Of a DNA stretch of 7,466 bases, positions 1 to 3,469 are shown in pieces (position 1 is the first letter of the stretch; each line of letters starts with the position of its first letter). The notes under the pieces were generated by a model. The model was given only the letters and a program-made list of their open reading frames with translations, ran no database searches and was not told the origin of the DNA. Source of the stretch: Phycisphaerae bacterium (GTDB lineage Bacteria > Planctomycetota > Phycisphaerae > Phycisphaerales > SM1A02); contig JAUIHC010000142.1 in assembly GCA_030432455.1 (NCBI GenBank), positions 1 through 7,466 on the forward strand. The letters are read 5' to 3'. The position numbers were made by a program, and so were the translations under genes.

Positions 1-416
1 TCTTCACGATGGTCGAACGAGCGACGATGGCCGAGTCCGCCATCCGGTCGTCGGTCGATCCCGAGTCGCGGAACATCCGGGTCGAGACCTACGAGGGTCT
101 GACCGTGGACTTCGCGCGTCGGGTCGGCGCGTGCGCCATCATCCGCGGCATCCGCAACGTGACCGATCTCGCGGGCGAGTCGCAGCTCGCGATCACCAAT
201 CGAAAGGTCGCGGGCATCGAGACGGTGTTCATCGTCTCCGGCGAGGAGTACGCCTACACCTCCAGCAGTCTGATCCGTCAGATGGCCGCGCTCGGCGCGA
301 CGCTCGACCAGCTGTCGGGCTTCGTCCCGCCGGTCGTCCTCGACGCGATCCGCGACAAGCAGGCCGATCCCGCCCATCCGCTCGGCGCCCTGCGTCGCGA
401 CGGTCTGGTGGACTGA
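1..416 (+). CDS. coaD: Phosphopantetheine adenylyltransferase, C-terminal part (5' end outside window)
   Basis: CoaD transfers AMP from ATP to 4'-phosphopantetheine, giving dephospho-CoA, the penultimate step of CoA synthesis in the cytoplasm. The frame is open to the left edge, and the visible residues start with Phe-Thr in the place of the family's 'F-(S/T)-x-x-E-R' segment. About 45 N-terminal residues, including the TxxH nucleotide-binding motif, therefore lie upstream, and the ATG at position 9 is internal. Visible family motifs are the IIRGIRNVTD stretch (substrate and ATP-binding arginines), the QLAITNRK segment, the ETVF strand and the YTSSSLIRQ loop that matches the ISSSLVKE loop of E. 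coli CoaD. The usual FEYE after the RGxR motif is replaced by LAGE. The tail is about ten residues longer than in E. coli. The gene ends 57 bases before the next plus-strand gene, so the two may be co-transcribed. The family assignment is firm. Confidence 0.95.
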   Translation, partial: FTMVERATMAESAIRSSVDPESRNIRVETYEGLTVDFARRVGACAIIRGIRNVTDLAGESQLAITNRKVAGIETVFIVSGEEYAYTSSSLIRQMAALGATLDQLSGFVPPVVLDAIRDKQADPAHPLGALRRDGLVD

Positions 417-473
417 TCCCCGGTCGCCCTCGTCCTCTCCCGCCACGCCTCGACCCGTTCCTCCCGAGCCGTC

Positions 474-1166
474 ATGTCCGTCGAACTCCGCATCGTCTCG
501 ATCGGCGCCCTCGCCAGTCATCCCCTCCGTCACGAGTCGGGCGACCGCCGCCCGGGTCACGCCACGACCGTGCTGCTCACCAGCGGCGATCGCCGGATCC
601 TCGTGGATCCGTCGCTGCCCGCCGACGCGCTTCGACACCGGCTCGAGGAGCGGACGGGGCTCGAACCCGACGCGATCACCGACATCTTCCTGACCGATCT
701 GCGGCCGGAACGGCGACGCGGGATCGGACTCTTCGGCGACGCGCGATGGCACGTCGGGGAGATCGAGCGCGACACCTACCGTGCCGTCATCGAGACCCGC
801 CGCCGCGAGCTCGACGACGAGGACGACCTCGATCCCGAGACCGAGAAGCTGCTCGAACTGGAGAGCCGGGTGGTCGCCCGCTGCGGTGCGGCGCCGGACC
901 GGATCGCCGAGGGCGTCGATCTCTTTCCGCTGCCGGGCGTGACCCCCGGGCTCTGCGGTCTGCTGCTCCCGATGCCGCGGACGACGATCCTCGTGTGCGG
1001 GGACGCGGTGCCCACGATCGAGCATCTGGAACAGGGCGCGGTGCTCCCGCACGTCGCGAGTCTCGAACAGGCGCAGGAGAGCCTTCGGGAGGCGATCGAG
1101 ATCGCCGACCAGCTCGTCCCCGGTCGGGACAACATCGTGACCAACCCCGCCCGCGGGCTGGTCTGA
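474..1166 (+). CDS. Metallo-beta-lactamase-fold protein with degenerate metal site (probable pseudoenzyme)
   Basis: This 230-residue protein follows the metallo-beta-lactamase (MBL) hydrolase pattern. Residues 32-46 form a TVLLTSG..ILVDP strand pair, residues 68-74 resemble the 'IxxIFLTH' strand, 154-159 read PGVTPG, 171-178 read TILVCGDA, and 215-218 read VPGR. In active MBL enzymes these positions hold THxHxDH, PGHTPG, GDA and PGHG. Here the first motif is TDLRPER (74-80), the second has Val156 for His, and the last has Arg218 for His. Only Asp177 of the usual ligands remains. The fold call comes from motif order. Loss of hydrolase chemistry is an inference from the missing ligands. The helical insert at 97-145 is rich in Asp, Glu and Arg. 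The frame is intact with the same GC-ending codons as its neighbours, so it does not look like a decaying pseudogene. The ATG at 474 has only a weak GAG upstream. It lies downstream of coaD and ends before a strong hairpin. Its true role is unknown. Confidence 0.8.
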   Translation: MSVELRIVSIGALASHPLRHESGDRRPGHATTVLLTSGDRRILVDPSLPADALRHRLEERTGLEPDAITDIFLTDLRPERRRGIGLFGDARWHVGEIERDTYRAVIETRRRELDDEDDLDPETEKLLELESRVVARCGAAPDRIAEGVDLFPLPGVTPGLCGLLLPMPRTTILVCGDAVPTIEHLEQGAVLPHVASLEQAQESLREAIEIADQLVPGRDNIVTNPARGLV

Positions 1167-1187
1167 CGGGGATGACCGCCGAAGGCA

Positions 1188-1229
1188 GACGAGCCGGAGC
1201 GGCCGCATGCGCGGCCGCTCCGGCTCGTC
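1188..1229. terminator. Perfect 19-bp hairpin between convergent genes
   Basis: Arms 1188-1206 and 1211-1229 are exact reverse complements around the 4-base loop ATGC. The structure sits 21 bases after the stop of the MBL-fold gene and 42 bases before the stop of the convergent AhpD-family gene, the expected place for a terminator serving both strands. No run of T follows on either side, so classic intrinsic termination is not proven. It could also act as an mRNA 3'-end stabiliser. Confidence 0.7.
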
Positions 1230-1271
1230 GTGCATCCCGGTCCTCCGCGCTCGCCGAGCGCCTCGGATCCC

Positions 1272-1802
1272 TCAGGCGGTCGTGACCTCGGGCACCCGCG
1301 GGAAGTCGATCTCGGTGTCGTTGACGTGGTTGAAGAGGTTCGTGAAGGTCATCCAGGCGATGCCTGCGCAGACCTCGACCACCGCCGCATCGTCGAATCC
1401 GGCGGCCCGGAACGCGTCGAGCTCGGCGTCGTCCACGAAGCCCTGCTTGTCGAGGACCGCTTCCAGAAAGTGGAGCAGCGCCGTCTCCCGCTCATTCGAG
1501 CCGTCGCCGCGACGGAACGCCAGAGCGTCCTCGGCGGAGACCCCCTTCTTCGCGGCGACCGCGGTGTGTGCCGCGAGGCAGTAGTCGCAGCCGTTCCGCT
1601 CGGAGACCCGCAGCATGACGGCCTCCTTCTCACGAGGCGTCAGGCTGGCACTCTTCCCCAGCGAGCCGCTGAGCCCGAGGAGTCCCTGCATGACGTCGGG
1701 GTTGTTCGCCATGCCCTTGAAGATGTTGATCGGCGTGGCCTTGAGGGTCGGGGCCACGCGGCCGTCGGCGGACTCGTGATCGTGCAGGTGCAGACGCGGC
1801 AT
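1272..1802 (-). CDS. AhpD / carboxymuconolactone decarboxylase-family protein (putative alkylhydroperoxidase)
   Basis: The 176-residue product belongs to the AhpD-like family, whose peroxidase members reduce peroxides with a CxxC redox pair. The core reads NGCDYCLAAHT, giving Cys72, Cys75 and His79. Glu60 lies twelve residues before Cys72. The Glu-12-Cys-3-Cys-4-His spacing is that of the catalytic relay in mycobacterial AhpD (Glu118, Cys130, Cys133, His137), so the site looks complete. Later segments (HFLEAVLDKQGFVDDAEL, then IAWMTFTNLFNHVNDTEIDFP) are typical of the long 'peroxidase-related' subgroup. No signal peptide is visible, so it is probably cytoplasmic. The start at 1802 is supported by GGAG seven bases upstream and by the homologous N-terminal region; longer versions of the frame only run into other genes. 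It is the last gene of the minus-strand group, 104 bases after the second hotdog gene. The substrate cannot be told from sequence; a decarboxylase role is less likely given the intact CxxC. Confidence 0.88.
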   Translation of the reverse strand: MPRLHLHDHESADGRVAPTLKATPINIFKGMANNPDVMQGLLGLSGSLGKSASLTPREKEAVMLRVSERNGCDYCLAAHTAVAAKKGVSAEDALAFRRGDGSNERETALLHFLEAVLDKQGFVDDAELDAFRAAGFDDAAVVEVCAGIAWMTFTNLFNHVNDTEIDFPRVPEVTTA

Positions 1803-1803
1803 G

Positions 1804-1827
1804 GGATCGCTCCGAAAGGGTCGATCC
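1804..1827 (-). promoter_or_regulatory. Inverted repeat holding the ribosome binding site of the AhpD-family gene
   Basis: Read on the minus strand, arms GGATCG (1827-1822) and CGATCC (1809-1804) are exact complements around a 12-base loop. The loop contains the GGAG Shine-Dalgarno sequence, and the start codon follows one base after the second arm. Folding would present or sequester the ribosome site. The 6-bp stem is short and may be incidental in such GC-rich DNA. Confidence 0.35.
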
Positions 1828-1879
1828 GACCGAGGCCACGCGGCCGCCGATCGGAAACCGCTCGGTGCCGCGAGACCCG

Positions 1880-1904
1880 CACCGGGTTCCCGAACGGGCC
1901 GGTG
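1880..1904 (-). other. Nested stem-loop just after the second hotdog gene
   Basis: The outer arms CACCGG (1880-1885) and CCGGTG (1899-1904) enclose a second pair, CCCG (1889-1892) and CGGG (1895-1898). The structure starts two bases beyond the stop codon of the hotdog gene ending at 1907, in the 104-base gap before the AhpD-family gene. No T-run follows. It may partly stop transcription, protect the 3' end of the upstream message, or do nothing. If it terminates, the AhpD-family gene needs its own promoter. The rest of the gap shows no convincing promoter. Confidence 0.35.
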
Positions 1905-1906
1905 GC

Positions 1907-2434
1907 TCAGGACTCGTCGTCGAAGAGTCGGTCGAGCCCCGCGGAGACGAGGATCTGCTTGAAGTTGTCGCCGAACACGAAGTTGTGTTCGGGAAACGTC
2001 CGGCCGCCGGTGTTCTGATCGAGGTGACTGAAGATGAGATCGATCCGACCGATCTCCCGCCAGACCCCGTCGGCGTGGTCGAGCCTGCGAACGACTCCGC
2101 GGGTGCTCGCCCCGACGGCGTCCATCCGCTCGAGTTCCGCCTCGTAGCGCAGGGTCTGACCCGGAGCGGCGTCCTCGTCGATCTCGACCTTGGACACCTT
2201 GGCCAGCACGACCTTCTCGCGGAAGCGATTGACCGAGCCGACCAGGATGCCCGCGGTCTGGGCCATGCCCTCGACCATCAGGCTTCCCGGCATGACCGGC
2301 TCGGGCGGCAGCCCGTCCTCCTCGCCATCGAAATGGTCGTGGAAGAGCTCCTCGCTCAACGAGAGGTTCTTCACGGCCTCCATGCGCACCCCGTCCTCGA
2401 ACGCGGTGACGGTGTCGATCCACATCCAGCGCAT
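1907..2434 (-). CDS. FabA/FabZ-like hotdog-fold protein, putative (3R)-hydroxyacyl-ACP dehydratase
   Basis: This 175-residue protein resembles the FabA/FabZ dehydratases, which remove water from 3-hydroxyacyl-ACP in fatty acid synthesis. It opens with WIDTV and VKNLSLSEELFHDHF, then PEPVMPGSLMVEGMAQTAG, the central hotdog helix. His34 and Glu55 match the His/Glu catalytic pair of FabZ; Glu rather than Asp points to the FabZ side. Between HF and PEPVMPG there are seven extra residues (around 36-43, acidic and Gly-containing) compared with the normal HFPxxPVMPG spacing, which should change the loop near the active-site entrance. The C-terminal part (EHNFVFGDNFKQILVSAGLDRLFDDES) is an extension not usual in FabZ. 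The start at 2434 fits the family's N-terminus; there is only a weak GAG ahead of it. The gene lies 48 bases after the acyl carrier protein gene and is very likely co-transcribed with it. Fold is confident; activity and substrate are inferred. Confidence 0.88.
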   Translation of the reverse strand: MRWMWIDTVTAFEDGVRMEAVKNLSLSEELFHDHFDGEEDGLPPEPVMPGSLMVEGMAQTAGILVGSVNRFREKVVLAKVSKVEIDEDAAPGQTLRYEAELERMDAVGASTRGVVRRLDHADGVWREIGRIDLIFSHLDQNTGGRTFPEHNFVFGDNFKQILVSAGLDRLFDDES

Positions 2435-2482
2435 GAGGTCTCGGGTCCGGTTCGGGGACGGGAGTGCGGGCGGGAGCCGGCG

Positions 2483-2875
2483 TCAGGCCTGCAGCTTGCG
2501 GTCGATGAAGTCGACGAGACTCTCGACGGTGAACACCTCGGAGAGCTGGTTGACGCGCCGATCGGCATCGAGCTTCGAGAAGTCCACGTGGGGCATCCGC
2601 TCGCGGAGGATGTCCATCGCCTTGTCGGTGAGCTTGCCGTCCTCGACGAGGGTGTCGTCGGACATCAGATTCTCGGGGAAGAGCTCGCCCTGATCGATCT
2701 TGATCGAGAACTCCTGCTCCAGCTTGAAGCTGATGTCGAGGAAGTCGATCGACTCGGCACCGAGGTCACCGATGAGCGTCGCGTCCATGGTGACATCCTC
2801 GGGATCCACCCCGAGGGCGTTCTCCAGGACATCCTTCACCTTCTCGAAGATCTCGTCGCGGCTGAAGACCGCCAT
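2483..2875 (-). CDS. Acyl carrier protein, long form with internal insertion
   Basis: The protein is an acyl carrier protein (ACP), which carries growing acyl chains on a phosphopantetheine arm. Residues 7-60 align with the first three helices of AcpP: the LGVDPEDVTMDATLIGDLGAE stretch leads to Ser42 in the AESIDFLDI motif, the expected attachment site (AcpP has ADSLDTVEL). The C-terminal helix is the VESLVDFIDRKL segment. The chain is 130 residues long against about 78 for AcpP. The extra 45-50 residues lie between about 65 and 112, before the last helix, and include LTDKAMDILRERMPHVDFSKLDADRR. I recall similar long ACPs from planctomycetes. The start at 2875 is set by a strong AAGGAG six bases upstream; a longer reading frame exists but lacks ACP character. 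The gene sits between two hotdog dehydratase genes on the same strand, so it is probably their partner rather than, or in addition to, a housekeeping ACP. Confidence 0.93.
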   Translation of the reverse strand: MAVFSRDEIFEKVKDVLENALGVDPEDVTMDATLIGDLGAESIDFLDISFKLEQEFSIKIDQGELFPENLMSDDTLVEDGKLTDKAMDILRERMPHVDFSKLDADRRVNQLSEVFTVESLVDFIDRKLQA

Positions 2876-2881
2876 GGTCGG

Positions 2882-2887
2882 CTCCTT
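2882..2887 (-). promoter_or_regulatory. Strong Shine-Dalgarno site of the acyl carrier protein gene
   Basis: The minus strand reads AAGGAG, six bases before the ATG at 2875. It is the best ribosome binding site of the minus-strand cassette and rules out the upstream in-frame ATG. It suggests the carrier protein is translated more strongly than the flanking dehydratases, which have weak or no such site. Confidence 0.8.
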
Positions 2888-2945
2888 GCCGGCCGCCGCA
2901 AGGGCGACCGAGGATGGCATGAATTCCGGCGTCAGGCGGCCGGGA

Positions 2946-3398
2946 TCATTGGGATCGGGACGGCACCATCGCCGCCGTTTCGGACACGGCCGCACGCTTC
3001 GCGATCCGCATGGGCCGCATTGTAAAGCGACCGGAGACCGCGGTGTCGGCGTCCGCCGGATCAGTCCCGGAAGGCACGACCAGACCGTCGCCCTTGAAGG
3101 TGATCACGCCCGCGTCGTCCACCTTCTGACGGACCACCTCCACCCGGAGGGACTCCCCGGGCCCGACGAAGGTGCCGTACCGCAGGGCCTTCACGCCGCC
3201 GAGGACGTACCGCGGCGGCGCGGTCGGGCAGAGCCGCCGGGCGGCCTGCACCAGCGCCTCGAGCATGAACACCCCCGGCAGCACCGGGAAGCTCGGAAAG
3301 TGGTCGGCGAGGTACTCCTCGGCGAGGGTCACATTCTTCACCGCGACGATGCGGTCGTCGTCCTGCTGGAGGACCGTGTCGATGAGCCGGAATCGCAT
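2946..3398 (-). CDS. FabZ-like hotdog-fold 3-hydroxyacyl-ACP dehydratase
   Basis: This is a 150-residue FabZ-type protein. The N-terminus (FRLIDTVLQQDDDRIVAVKNVTLAEEYL) and the motif ADHFPSFPVLPGVFMLEALVQA match FabZ closely. His33 and Glu47 sit at the catalytic positions with the standard HFPxxPxxPG spacing, so the enzyme looks competent to dehydrate 3-hydroxyacyl-ACP. It has a typical FabZ length, with a loose basic tail after about residue 130 (RPMRIAKRAAV...). It is the first gene of the minus-strand cassette, 70 bases before the ACP gene, and divergent from ftsK across 69 bases. The ATG at 3398 fits the family N-terminus; much longer open frames upstream overlap ftsK and have no protein-family character. 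No Shine-Dalgarno sequence precedes this ATG, so translation may be leaderless or depend on another signal. A binding or thioesterase role is possible for hotdog folds, but the His/Glu pair favours dehydration. Confidence 0.92.
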   Translation of the reverse strand: MRFRLIDTVLQQDDDRIVAVKNVTLAEEYLADHFPSFPVLPGVFMLEALVQAARRLCPTAPPRYVLGGVKALRYGTFVGPGESLRVEVVRQKVDDAGVITFKGDGLVVPSGTDPADADTAVSGRFTMRPMRIAKRAAVSETAAMVPSRSQ

Positions 3399-3467
3399 GG
3401 GCGGAGAGGATACCGAACCCGCCGCAGGATCACGCGTTCCGGCCCCCCGTGCCGATGACAGGGGGTC
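3399..3467. promoter_or_regulatory. Divergent promoter region between the acyl cassette and ftsK
   Basis: This 69-base spacer separates the starts of two divergent genes, so it should contain or overlap promoters for both. On the minus strand TATCCT (3414-3409) could be a -10 element. It would place transcription start almost at the ATG at 3398, in line with the missing ribosome site. No good -35 element is visible. For ftsK I see no convincing -10 or -35. The element positions are tentative; only the regional call is supported. Confidence 0.45.
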
Positions 3468-3469
3468 AT
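3455..3469. promoter_or_regulatory. Short inverted repeat overlapping the ftsK start codon
   Basis: ATGAC (3455-3459) and GTCAT (3465-3469) are exact complements around AGGGG. The repeat covers the only Shine-Dalgarno-like run (GGGGG, 3461-3465) and the first two bases of the ftsK ATG. It could be a protein-binding site or a translation-limiting fold. Its ten bases ATGACAGGGG recur inverted at 6204-6213 on the other side of ftsK. Confidence 0.35.

Noticed and set aside
131..1285. A long plus-strand frame of 384 codons over coaD and the MBL-fold gene
   Set aside because: It is extremely Arg/Pro-rich, overlaps two recognisable genes in another frame and shows no family motif; it is a by-product of high GC.
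1880..1904. Stem-loop after the second hotdog gene as a firm terminator
   Set aside because: There is no T-run and the stem is interrupted; it is listed only as a stem-loop of unknown function.
2477..2937. Twelve-base direct repeat CCGGCGTCAGGC at 2477-2488 (over the ACP stop) and 2926-2937 (after the first hotdog gene)
   Set aside because: The similar locations are curious, but a 12-base match is expected by chance in a GC-rich window of this size and the flanks do not match.
2876..2995. Upstream extension of the acyl carrier protein frame
   Set aside because: It runs into the end of the first hotdog gene and lacks ACP character, while AAGGAG sits just before the ATG at 2875.
1865..3025. 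A 386-codon plus-strand frame opposite the hotdog and ACP genes
   Set aside because: It is antisense to three recognisable genes and resembles reverse-complement translation of acidic coding DNA.
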